Below the pieces are notes generated by a model. The model was not told the DNA's origin and did no database searches. It saw only the letters and a program-made list of their open reading frames with translations. The translations under genes and the position numbers were made by a program. A stretch of 64,000 nucleotides of DNA from G965205525 sp965205525 (GTDB lineage: Bacteria > Pseudomonadota > Gammaproteobacteria > JABABF01): contig OZ242171.1 in assembly GCA_965205525.1 (NCBI GenBank), forward strand, positions 992,001 through 1,056,000, read 5' to 3'. Of the stretch, positions 50,718 through 59,370 are shown piece by piece (the stretch's first letter is position 1; each line of letters begins with the position of its first letter).

Positions 50718-53687
50718 CTATTTGCTAGATTTACCAGTCTTGGTGCTGGATTTGCCAGTCTCGGTGCTGAGCTTGCCAGTCTCGGTGCTGGATTTGCCAG
50801 CCTTGGTGCTGGGCTTGCCAGTCTCGGTGCTGGATTTGCCAGCCTTGGTGCTGGGCTTGCCAGTCTCGGTGCTGGATTTGCCAGCCTTGGTGCTGAGCTT
50901 GCCAGCCTTGGTGCTGGGCTTGCCAGCCTTGGTGCTGGGCTTGCCAGTCTTGGTGCTGGGCTTGCCAGTCTCGGTGCTGGATTTGCCAGCCTTGGTGCTG
51001 GGCTTGCCAGTCTTGGTCTTGGCGGCTTTGCCCAGCTTCCCGCTGCCCCTGCTGCTAGAGGCTGCACCTTTAGCGCTCTCCTGCCAGCGGCCGTCTTTGT
51101 AGTCTGCCCGCCAGCCGGAGGCCTTGCCATTCTCTTTTTCGCTTGCGACATACTGGCAGCCTTCCTTGCGGCTAAAGTGCACCCGGGCCGAGCGCCCCTT
51201 TGGGTCTTGCTTCGGCGCATCTAGCAGGTATTCGTACTTGGGATCAATTTCATCCCGGTGCGGCAGCATCTCTTCCACCAGGACCGGGCGCGTCTCCCGG
51301 TGGCGGGGAAATCCGCTGGCGGCCAGGAACAGGCCCGCTGCGCCATCCCGAAGCACGAAATAGTCATCCGTCTTTTGGCAGCGAAGCTCAGGCATCGGCA
51401 CCGGTTTCATTTTGGGCGGCGCCGGCTGGCCAGAGCTCAGCAGCTTGCGAGTGTTACTGCAATCGGTGCCCGTACAGGCAAAGTATTTGCCAAAGCGACC
51501 GCTCTTTAGCTCCATGGAGCTGCCGCAGCGATCACAGCTGATCTCAGGGCCCTCATATCCCTTTACGCGAAAGCGGCCCTGCTCCACCTCGCAGCCATCG
51601 CAATCCGGCGAGCGCCCGCAAATATGCAGGCGGCGCGATGAGTCCACCAAGAAAACATCCATCGCTGTTTTGCATTTCGGACAGCGGCGCAAATCCCGCT
51701 GGTGCTGGGCTTGCGCCTCTTCCTCTTCCGCCTCCTTCCCCTCGGCGACGGACTCCTCGCCAGACACCAGGTTGAGGGTTTCCCTGCAGCGTCCCTCCCC
51801 CTCTTCCAAGTTATAGCCGGAGCAGCCGAGAAAGATACCGCTGGCCGTGCTCCTGATCTGCATCTTGCGCTCGCAGCGCGCACAGGAAATATCGGTTAAA
51901 GCAGCCGCATTGCCGCGCATTCCTCCGGCAGAGGCATCGCCTTCTGCCAGTTCCAGCTTAAGGAGAAAGTCTTGGTAAAAATCATTTAATTTCTCCTTCC
52001 AATCCAGCTTTCCTTTCTCAATTTTGTCCAAGGATTCTTCCATCTCGGCAGTAAATCCGTAATCCATCAATTCACTGAAATTTTCCAGCAGGCGGTCGGT
52101 GACGATATCACTAATCTTCTCGGCACGCAGGCTGCGTCCGTTGCGGCTCACATAGCCCCGCTCCTGGATGGTGGAGATAATCGACGCATAGGTGGAAGGA
52201 CGGCCGATACCGCGTTTCTCCATTTCGCGCACCAGACTGGCCTCGGTGTAGCGAGGCGGCGGGTGCGTGAAATGCTGGCTGGGTTCCTGCCCCAGAAATT
52301 TTAAGAGATCTCCTGCCTGAAGTTCCGGCAGAGAGGGTGCATCCTGCTCGCCTTTTTTCCCGAACGGCGGCAAAACCTTGGTAAAACCGTCAAAACGGAG
52401 CACACGGCCAGATACCCGAAGTTCAAATTCACCGGATGCCCCAATCAGGGTGGTAGCCGCGTACTCGGCAGCGGGCATCTGGCAGGCAATAAATTGACGG
52501 CGCACCAGGTCGTACAATCGCACGGCATCCCGCTCCATGCTCCGCAGGCTGTCAGGCGCCGCTCCCGCATCGGTGGGCCGGATTGCCTCATGGGCCTCCT
52601 GGGCACCCTTGCGGCTTTTGTAGAACTGGGGATTCTTCGGCAGGTAGCGAGCGCCGTATTCGGCCTTGATAAGATTGCGACAGGCTGCCACTGCACTCCC
52701 ACTCAGATTGAACGAGTCGGTGCGCATGTAGGTGATGTGGCCAGCCTCGTAAAGTATTTGCGCCATACGCATGGTTTTGCGCACCCCGAAGCTGAGCCGG
52801 GCACTGGCTGCCTGCTGCAGAGTAGAAGTGGTAAAAGGCGGGTTCGGCCTGATCTTCAGCGCCTTGTCTTCACGTTTGACCACACTGATATCTTTCCCCT
52901 TGAGAGCCGCCATCGCCTCTTTCACCACCTTCTCGCTGCCCGGGCGGAAATCCTTGCCAGCGCATTTTCTGACTTGCAGACGAAGCGGTTCACTGCCGAC
53001 TTTTTTTGCATCCACGTGCAGTGTCCAATACTCCTCGGAGATGAAGGCGCGAATCTCCCGCTCCCGCTCCACGACTAAGCGCACCGCCACCGATTGCACC
53101 CGGCCAGCGGACAGCCCGCGAGCCACCTTGCGCCACAGCAGAGGCGACACCATGAAACCAACGATGCGGTCTAAGAAGCGTCGCGCCTGCTGCGCATTGA
53201 CCCGGTGTATGTCCACTTCAGAGGGACTGCGGAAAGCCTCCTGTATGGCTTGGCGCGTAATTTCATTGAACACCACCCGATGAAAAATGGTTTTGCTTTT
53301 TTTATCCCCACTGCCAATTAATTCTCGCAAGTGCCAGGCGATGCTCTCTCCCTCCCGGTCCAAGTCGGTGGCTAAGTACACCGCGTCCGCTTTTTTCACC
53401 AAGCTCTTCAGCTCCGCCACCACTTTTTCCCGTCCCGGGACGACCTCGTAATCCGCCTTCCATCCCTTAGTGGGATCAATACCCATGCGCTGGTACAGTT
53501 TTTTTCTGGGGTCAGCAGAGGATTTCTCCGCCGACTGCTTGCCCTTGGCAATACGGCGGCGTCCGCTGCCCCCGGAGGGCAGGTCCCGGATATGTCCGAC
53601 ACTGGATTTCACGATGAAATCCGGCCCCAAATATTTGCCGATAGTCTTCGCCTTTGCAGGCGATTCAACGATGACGAGATTTTTCAT
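50718..53687 (-). CDS. topA: DNA topoisomerase I with lysine-rich heptad tail
   Basis: Relaxes negative supercoils. From ATG 53687 it has 989 residues; the Toprim opening KNLVIVESPAKAKTIG fixes the start. The catalytic Tyr is in ITYMRTDSFNLS, the acidic Toprim triad includes DLDREGESIAWHL, and three Cys4 zinc-finger segments follow (CARCERKM, CPKCKTAM, CDRCGSSM). Beyond a further beta domain, the last 99 residues are 14 tandem heptads of the type TKAGKPS/TETGKSS plus a Lys. Such a basic repeat tail is absent from E. coli TopA. The longer upstream open frame is not conserved. Confidence 0.95.
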   Translation of the reverse strand: MKNLVIVESPAKAKTIGKYLGPDFIVKSSVGHIRDLPSGGSGRRRIAKGKQSAEKSSADPRKKLYQRMGIDPTKGWKADYEVVPGREKVVAELKSLVKKADAVYLATDLDREGESIAWHLRELIGSGDKKSKTIFHRVVFNEITRQAIQEAFRSPSEVDIHRVNAQQARRFLDRIVGFMVSPLLWRKVARGLSAGRVQSVAVRLVVEREREIRAFISEEYWTLHVDAKKVGSEPLRLQVRKCAGKDFRPGSEKVVKEAMAALKGKDISVVKREDKALKIRPNPPFTTSTLQQAASARLSFGVRKTMRMAQILYEAGHITYMRTDSFNLSGSAVAACRNLIKAEYGARYLPKNPQFYKSRKGAQEAHEAIRPTDAGAAPDSLRSMERDAVRLYDLVRRQFIACQMPAAEYAATTLIGASGEFELRVSGRVLRFDGFTKVLPPFGKKGEQDAPSLPELQAGDLLKFLGQEPSQHFTHPPPRYTEASLVREMEKRGIGRPSTYASIISTIQERGYVSRNGRSLRAEKISDIVTDRLLENFSELMDYGFTAEMEESLDKIEKGKLDWKEKLNDFYQDFLLKLELAEGDASAGGMRGNAAALTDISCARCERKMQIRSTASGIFLGCSGYNLEEGEGRCRETLNLVSGEESVAEGKEAEEEEAQAQHQRDLRRCPKCKTAMDVFLVDSSRRLHICGRSPDCDGCEVEQGRFRVKGYEGPEISCDRCGSSMELKSGRFGKYFACTGTDCSNTRKLLSSGQPAPPKMKPVPMPELRCQKTDDYFVLRDGAAGLFLAASGFPRHRETRPVLVEEMLPHRDEIDPKYEYLLDAPKQDPKGRSARVHFSRKEGCQYVASEKENGKASGWRADYKDGRWQESAKGAASSSRGSGKLGKAAKTKTGKPSTKAGKSSTETGKPSTKTGKPSTKAGKPSTKAGKLSTKAGKSSTETGKPSTKAGKSSTETGKPSTKAGKSSTETGKLSTETGKSSTKTGKSSK
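50724..51017 (-). repeat. 21-bp minisatellite at the 3' end of topA
   Basis: Fourteen in-frame copies of a 21-bp unit (plus-strand form TTGGTGCTGGATTTGCCAGTC with small changes) fill 50724-51017 exactly, followed only by a Lys codon and the stop. Variants alternate between Lys-Ala, Lys-Thr and Glu-Thr at positions 2-3 of the heptad. Confidence 0.95.
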
Positions 53688-53940
53688 AGCAAAAAGAAAA
53701 CTTGTACCTCTGAGCGCGCACAGTCCCCTGAAAAACCCGCTCTTGTATATGGCATACAGAAAAAAGTCAAGCCCGCGCATTCGGCCAAACGGGCGGAAAG
53801 ACCTTCAACTCGCTGTCCCGCCCGGCGTGCCAGCACGGGTAGTGATTGCAATAGCTGCCTGCTGATAGTGGCGGATACAGCGGCATACGCTGCGAGGTTA
53901 TCGCGCCACTTCGTCCTGAAGCTCTAGCATGGGGACTGCG

Positions 53941-53946
53941 TATAAT
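53941..53946 (+). promoter_or_regulatory. -10 box upstream of phosphatase gene
   Basis: TATAAT, 27 bases upstream of the chosen ATG 53974. The -35 region is poor (TGAAGC at 17-bp spacing). It lies between the divergent topA and phosphatase genes. Confidence 0.4.
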
Positions 53947-53973
53947 ACAGCTTCTTCTTCTCTCAGCCACCAG

Positions 53974-54933
53974 ATGATGAAACAAGGCTCCTCTCTTCTC
54001 GGCCGCTGGCTCCTGCGTCGTCGGCATGCTCTGGAATGGAGCCCCCCCCGCATCTTCCCTCTTCTTCTCCCGCTGCTCTTGGCGGGATGCGGCGATGGTC
54101 TGCCCCCGGTCTCCCAGCGAGTCGTGCCGGCCGAGATGCCGACGGCAGAAAGAGCTGCCCACCGCAGGCTGCCCCTTGGGGGTGCTGAAAATTTCCGCGA
54201 CCTGGGGGGCTATCGCACCGAAGATGGCCGGCAGGTGCGCTGGGGAGTCCTGTATCGGGCCGACAGCCTGTCACAGCTGAATAGAAATGACCGGCGCTAT
54301 ATAGAGCGCCTCGGTCTGAAAGAGGCAGTGGATTTCCGCTCCGAGACCGAGCGGGCGGAAGATCCGGACCGCCTGCCGAAAAATGTTCGGATAAAAGCGC
54401 GGCCCATCGCCGTCGGTCCCCAAGGCATGGACTTTGAAGAAATGCTTTCAGATCCCGAAATGCTGAAGGATTTTGACGGTGTGCAATGGATGCAGGAGAT
54501 TAATCGACAGCTGGTGCGCGAGTATACCCCCGTATACCGAGACTGGCTGCATGAACTGGCTTGGAAAGACGTAACACCGCAGGTCTTTCACTGCACCGCC
54601 GGCAAAGACCGCACCGGATTCGGCGCGGCAATGCTGCTGGCCGTCCTGGGTGTACCCCAAGAGGTCATCATGCAGGACTACCTGCTGAGTCAGGTGTACA
54701 GCAAAGAAGCGACAGATAAGCTGCTGAAATGGATCCACGCAGTCTCCCTATTCCAGCTGGACCCGGAAGTTTTGCGACCCATCATGGGAGTTGAAGCAAG
54801 CTTCCTGGAAGCCGCCTACGATGAAATTGAAAAAGAATACGGCAGCCTGGAGAAATACTTGAAGGATGGCCTCGGGATAGACCGGGAAACGCGGCTGCGC
54901 CTGCAAGAGAAATTCTTAGAGCCCGCCTCTTAA
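53974..54933 (+). CDS. Tyrosine-protein-phosphatase-like lipoprotein
   Basis: 319 residues. The N terminus has a basic n-region and a hydrophobic core ending in lipobox LLAGC (Cys39). The domain is of the bacterial Tyr_phosphatase/DSP type: NFRDLGGYRTEDGRQVRWGVLYRA is the conserved opening, and the P-loop is HCTAGKDRTG (Cys207, Arg213). A C-terminal helical part (EASFLEAAYDEIEKEYGSLEKYL) completes the family. Lipid anchoring of such a phosphatase implies action on an envelope or imported substrate (phosphoprotein or phospholipid). The start is chosen downstream of a TATAAT box. Confidence 0.85.
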   Translation: MMKQGSSLLGRWLLRRRHALEWSPPRIFPLLLPLLLAGCGDGLPPVSQRVVPAEMPTAERAAHRRLPLGGAENFRDLGGYRTEDGRQVRWGVLYRADSLSQLNRNDRRYIERLGLKEAVDFRSETERAEDPDRLPKNVRIKARPIAVGPQGMDFEEMLSDPEMLKDFDGVQWMQEINRQLVREYTPVYRDWLHELAWKDVTPQVFHCTAGKDRTGFGAAMLLAVLGVPQEVIMQDYLLSQVYSKEATDKLLKWIHAVSLFQLDPEVLRPIMGVEASFLEAAYDEIEKEYGSLEKYLKDGLGIDRETRLRLQEKFLEPAS

Positions 54934-55095
54934 AAGCGACGGCGTCTCTTTGTCGGCAAGAATGGCCCGGCCCCAGCGAACGACAGTGGAGTCTGCCGAG
55001 CGGGCGGAGGCCGGGCACGGGGGGGCCGCCTTGCAGCACTGCTCAAGTGATACACTTCCCATCTTTCCTTTTCCTCAGGCACCAAGCACCGGAAA

Positions 55096-56583
55096 ATGAG
55101 CACTGACAAAATCACTCCCGCACGCCCACTGTCCTGGGACAGTATTGATTCCTGGGACATGGAAACCGATGTTGCCATCGTCGGCTTTGGCGGCGCTGGC
55201 GCCTGCGCAGCCATTGAGGCCAGCGATGCCGGCGCCGAGGTAACTATTTTTGAAGTGGCCAGTGCCAGCGGCGGCTCCACCGCCCTGTCCAGTTCCGAGC
55301 TTTACCTGGGCGGCAACGGCGGCACCCCGGCCCAGCGGGCCAACGGCTTTGAGGATGACACAGAGGATATGTTCCGCTACCTGATGATGGCCAGTGGGCC
55401 CAATGCGGATGAAAGCAAGGTGCGTCTGTATACAGAGAACAGCATCAGTCATTTAGAATGGCTGCAGAGCATGGGGATGGAGTTCAACACCACTTTTATC
55501 CCGGAGAAAACTATCATTCATCTCAGCGATGACTGCCTGCTGTTTACCGGAAACGAGGAAGCCTGGCCCTTCCGGGAGCAGGCCAAGCCCTGTCCCAGGG
55601 GGCACAAGCCCAAAATAGAAGGGGACAACGGCGGCACCTACCTGATGGAAACCCTCACCGCCCAAGTGGAAAAACGCGGCATCCGCACCGAATACAGCAC
55701 CCGTGTGCTGACCCTCATTCAGGACCGGGAACAGCGCGTGCGAGGACTGGTGGTAAACATGAACATGAAAAAATGTTACGTAAAGGTGCGTCAGGGTGTA
55801 ATCCTGTGCGCCGGGGGTTTTGCGATGAACCATGAAATGGTACGCAAATACGCCCCCCATCTGCTGCGCAACGGTACTACGCACGCCATCGGCAATCCCT
55901 ACGATGACGGGGCTGGTATTCGCATGGGCATGGGGGCCGGCGGCGCGGCCATCAATATGGGGGAAGGTTTTGTCAGCCTGCCTTTTTATCCGCCGGCAAA
56001 TTTTGTCAAGGGCATCCTGGTCAATGCCCAAGGACAGCGTTTTATCAACGAGGATTGCTACCACGGCCGGGTGGGACATTTCTGCCTGCGCCAGCGGGAC
56101 GATGCGATCTACCTGGTGCTAGACAGCGAGCTGTATGAAAAGCCCAATGAGTACACCAATATGCAATTAGCCGGCACCGGGGAAACCATCGCCGAATTGG
56201 AAAAAGAGGTCGGTCTGGCCACCGGCAGTCTGCAGGCTGCGGTGGAGGTCTTCAACCGACATGCCGAAAACAATGAAGATCCGCTCTTTCACAAGCACAG
56301 CAAATATTTAAAGCCCCTCAGCAAGCCGCCCTATGCCGCTTTTGACTGCTCTATCGGCTCCGTGTACTATCCCTATTTCACCTTGGGAGGTCTAGATACC
56401 CGTCCCGATGGTCAGGTGCTAAACAGCGACGGGGAGCCGGTCCCCGGCCTGTATGCGGCGGGCCGTAACACCTGTGGACTGCCCCGCACCGGGGCTGGCT
56501 ACAGCAGCGGCATGTCAGTGGCAGACGTGACTTTCTTCGGACGCATGGCAGGCCGCACTGTCGCCGCTGTGACAGAGATCTAA
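55096..56583 (+). CDS. FAD-dependent oxidoreductase (fumarate reductase / 3-ketosteroid dehydrogenase-like)
   Basis: 495 residues. The FAD ADP-binding motif VAIVGFGGAGACAAIEA is near 27-43, followed by GGSTALSSSELYLGGNGG, and the C-terminal FAD motif PGLYAAGRNTCGLPRTGAGYSSGMSV. The segment YYPYFTLGGLDT has the place of a catalytic Tyr region. This is the FAD_binding_2 family that includes fumarate reductases, flavocytochrome c and ketosteroid delta-1-dehydrogenases; sequence alone does not decide the substrate. It is 24 bp upstream of a TonB-dependent receptor, with which it probably forms a unit. Confidence 0.88.
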   Translation: MSTDKITPARPLSWDSIDSWDMETDVAIVGFGGAGACAAIEASDAGAEVTIFEVASASGGSTALSSSELYLGGNGGTPAQRANGFEDDTEDMFRYLMMASGPNADESKVRLYTENSISHLEWLQSMGMEFNTTFIPEKTIIHLSDDCLLFTGNEEAWPFREQAKPCPRGHKPKIEGDNGGTYLMETLTAQVEKRGIRTEYSTRVLTLIQDREQRVRGLVVNMNMKKCYVKVRQGVILCAGGFAMNHEMVRKYAPHLLRNGTTHAIGNPYDDGAGIRMGMGAGGAAINMGEGFVSLPFYPPANFVKGILVNAQGQRFINEDCYHGRVGHFCLRQRDDAIYLVLDSELYEKPNEYTNMQLAGTGETIAELEKEVGLATGSLQAAVEVFNRHAENNEDPLFHKHSKYLKPLSKPPYAAFDCSIGSVYYPYFTLGGLDTRPDGQVLNSDGEPVPGLYAAGRNTCGLPRTGAGYSSGMSVADVTFFGRMAGRTVAAVTEI

Positions 56584-56607
56584 GACACCCTTCAACGAGG
56601 AGTAAAA

Positions 56608-59202
56608 ATGAAAAAGTTCTCACCCCAATTTTCTTCGGGCACCCTGCTCGCAGGGCTGCTATTAACCCTGACCAGCGCACCGCTCCCGGCCCAGCCTTCT
56701 CAAGAGCAGCTTCTTGAAGAGACGGTCTCTCTGGGCACCCGCCTTGGCGCAGGCCGCTTAAGCCTGCAATCCCCGGTGCCCATAGACCGCATCAGTGAAG
56801 AAGACATGCGCCGAACCGGCGGCACGGAAACTGCTAGGATTCTGCAGAGCCTTGCCCCCTCCTTTAATTTTCCCAGTTCCACGATCAGCGACGGCACCGA
56901 CGCACTGCGCCCCGCCACCCTGCGCGGCCTCGGCCCGGATCAGGTGCTGGTGCTGGTCAACGGCAAGCGGCGGCATACCGGCGCCCTGATCCATGTCAAC
57001 GGCTCGGTCGGGCGGGGCACCGCCGGGGTAGACATGAATGCTATCCCCGCAAGCGCTATCGAGCGCATTGAAGTCCTGCGGGACGGCGCCGCAGCCCAGT
57101 ACGGCTCCGATGCCATCGCCGGTGTCATCAACATCGTTCTGCAAAACGATCCGGAGGGAGGCGAAGCAGGGGTCTCTTACGGCGAGTACAAGGAAGGCGA
57201 CGGTGAAACCAGAACTGGCTGGTGGCATCAGGGCTGGCACTTGGGGGAAGGCGGCTTTTTTCACTTGGCGCTGGAGCACCGGGACCGAGGACGCACCAGT
57301 CGGGCACGGCCGGACGGCACCCGGTGGTTCCCCTGCAGCACACCCGCAACAGGGAGCGGCACCTGCGGCACTTTTGATCCCCGGGAGTTCACGGTGGACC
57401 GAGATGTATTTCGGATCGGCGATTCTGAGTCGGAGCACTTGGCCCTGGCGCTGAATGCAGCTCTTCCCTTGGGCGACGGCGAGCTGTACGGCTTTGCCAC
57501 TTTCTCCAATCGGAACAACCTATCCGGCGGCTTCTATCGCAGGCCGTCCGATGCAGGCCGTAACCCGCCCATCGGAGAGGGTGGCGAAGCCTGGGCGCCG
57601 ATCGGTTTTCTGCCCCTTATCGGTTCTGATATTGAAGATTTTTCCATCGGCACGGGGTTGCGCGGTGCAATCTGGTCCTGGGATTTTGATCTTAGTGTCT
57701 CGTACGGTGAAAACAATTTTGAATTTAGCATCACTGATTCCGTCAATGCATCCCACGCCAATGTCAACGGCGCAAACAGCCCGACCAGTGCCAATGCGGG
57801 TTCCCTCGGCACCAGTCTTCTCTCCTTGAATCTGGACCTGGCTCGGCCCGTGTCCTGGGGACACCTGGCCTGGGGAGCGGAATGGCGCCGGGATGGCTAT
57901 GAGATTGATGCCGGCGAAGAACTCTCCTGGCAGGATTATGACAACGGCTGCTTCACCGATCCACCGACGGAAGCGTGTCTGAGTACAGTCAATGCCTCAG
58001 CCGGTATTCAAGTGTTTCCCGGTTTTCGCCCGGCCAATGAGGTGGACGAAGAGCGCAGAGCCTTCTCCCTCTACGGGGATGTGGAATACTCTGCCATTTC
58101 GGACCTGCTGCTGACTGCCGCTGCCCGCTACGAAAAGTACAGCGACTTCGGCGATGCCGCCACCGGTAAATTGTCTGCCCGCTACCAGCTGCTGCCCTCC
58201 CTCGCTCTGCGCGGGGCGCTCAGCACCGGCTTTCGGGCCCCCTCCATGCAGCAGCTGTACTTCAATAATGTGAGCACCCAGTTTGTCGCCGTCATGGGGA
58301 CCGACGTGCCGATGGAAGTGGGTACCTTTCGCAATGATTCCGCAGTGGCCCGGGCCGTCGGCATCCCGGAGCTGGAAGAGGAGAGTTCCGTCAATTACAG
58401 CTTCGGGCTGATTTATACCCCCGCTGAAAAGCTGCACATCACGCTGGACTTGTACCGAATTGATATCAGCGACCGCATTATCATCAGCGGTCAGCTGGCG
58501 CAGCAGCGGAACATCGATGGCTCCTGCAGCAATGCCCTGTGCACCGCGCTGGAAGAGCAGGGAGCGAGTTCTGGACAGTTTTTTCTGAATGCGGCGGATA
58601 CCGAAACCGAGGGCGGCGATCTGGTGGCGACGTGGGAACAGCCCTTGTCAGAGCTTTCCCAGCTAGACCTCTCCCTAGCGCTGAACTACACCAACACCCG
58701 CATTGACGAAATTCTGGTGCCGGCTGTGCTGGGTGATTCCGGCATTGAAGGGAATGATCTGTTCACCGCCCGGGACCAGTCCATCCTGGAAGACTGGCAG
58801 CCGAAGGAGCGGATCAACTTCACGGCAAACTGGGAGCGAGGCCCCTGGCACGCCACCCTGACCATCAACCGCTACGGCGAGTACACGGTGCAAGACGGCA
58901 CCGAGCAGACCTTCGGCGCCGAGTACCTCACGGATTTGCAGGTGGGCTATCGCTTTGCCCAAGGCTGGCGCGTAGAGGCCGGGGGCAACAACATCTTTGA
59001 TGAAACCCCGGATGAAAACCGCATCAGCTGTGACGGATCCATCGCACACGGCCGCTCTCGCGCCAGCCCCTGCGGAGGCCTGGTGGACGATGCCGGCCGC
59101 GTGGCGGCGGATTATCCGGGGGTATTCGCCTTTTCCCGGCGCTCTGCCCCCTTTGGCTTCAACGGCGCCTACTACTACCTGCGAGTGCGCTACGTTTTTT
59201 AG
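56608..59202 (+). CDS. TonB-dependent outer-membrane receptor
   Basis: 864 residues. A signal peptide (LLAGLLLTLTSAPLPAQ) is followed by a short TonB-box-like stretch (EETVSLGTR), a plug domain (PVPIDRISEEDMRRTGG to GAAAQYGSDAIAGVINIVL) and a 22-strand-type barrel ending in Phe (YYYLRVRYVF). The plug has the VNGKRRHTGALI motif seen in receptors for organic substrates. GAGGAG precedes the ATG. It follows the flavoprotein gene closely, so its ligand may be the precursor of that enzyme's substrate; this is inference. No ferric-uptake-type operator was recognised. Confidence 0.94.
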   Translation: MKKFSPQFSSGTLLAGLLLTLTSAPLPAQPSQEQLLEETVSLGTRLGAGRLSLQSPVPIDRISEEDMRRTGGTETARILQSLAPSFNFPSSTISDGTDALRPATLRGLGPDQVLVLVNGKRRHTGALIHVNGSVGRGTAGVDMNAIPASAIERIEVLRDGAAAQYGSDAIAGVINIVLQNDPEGGEAGVSYGEYKEGDGETRTGWWHQGWHLGEGGFFHLALEHRDRGRTSRARPDGTRWFPCSTPATGSGTCGTFDPREFTVDRDVFRIGDSESEHLALALNAALPLGDGELYGFATFSNRNNLSGGFYRRPSDAGRNPPIGEGGEAWAPIGFLPLIGSDIEDFSIGTGLRGAIWSWDFDLSVSYGENNFEFSITDSVNASHANVNGANSPTSANAGSLGTSLLSLNLDLARPVSWGHLAWGAEWRRDGYEIDAGEELSWQDYDNGCFTDPPTEACLSTVNASAGIQVFPGFRPANEVDEERRAFSLYGDVEYSAISDLLLTAAARYEKYSDFGDAATGKLSARYQLLPSLALRGALSTGFRAPSMQQLYFNNVSTQFVAVMGTDVPMEVGTFRNDSAVARAVGIPELEEESSVNYSFGLIYTPAEKLHITLDLYRIDISDRIIISGQLAQQRNIDGSCSNALCTALEEQGASSGQFFLNAADTETEGGDLVATWEQPLSELSQLDLSLALNYTNTRIDEILVPAVLGDSGIEGNDLFTARDQSILEDWQPKERINFTANWERGPWHATLTINRYGEYTVQDGTEQTFGAEYLTDLQVGYRFAQGWRVEAGGNNIFDETPDENRISCDGSIAHGRSRASPCGGLVDDAGRVAADYPGVFAFSRRSAPFGFNGAYYYLRVRYVF

Positions 59203-59370
59203 CGTCGGCCCGGGCGACCCCTCTGTCTTCGTGTCGCAAGGTCTGTCATACAGCAGCGACCGCTCATCCCCTGGCGGGAAATTACCAGTTGGCAGAGATT
59301 CTTCTGAACTTTTTTGCAGCACTGCTGACAGCGGGCGGGAGGCACTTGCCATACCGTGCGCAGCCGCCAG

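Noticed and set aside
50644..51102. Plus-strand frame with repeated LVLGLPVSVLDLP
   Set aside because: Antisense translation of the topA heptad array; it looks like a hydrophobic repeat protein but has no start context and overlaps topA fully.
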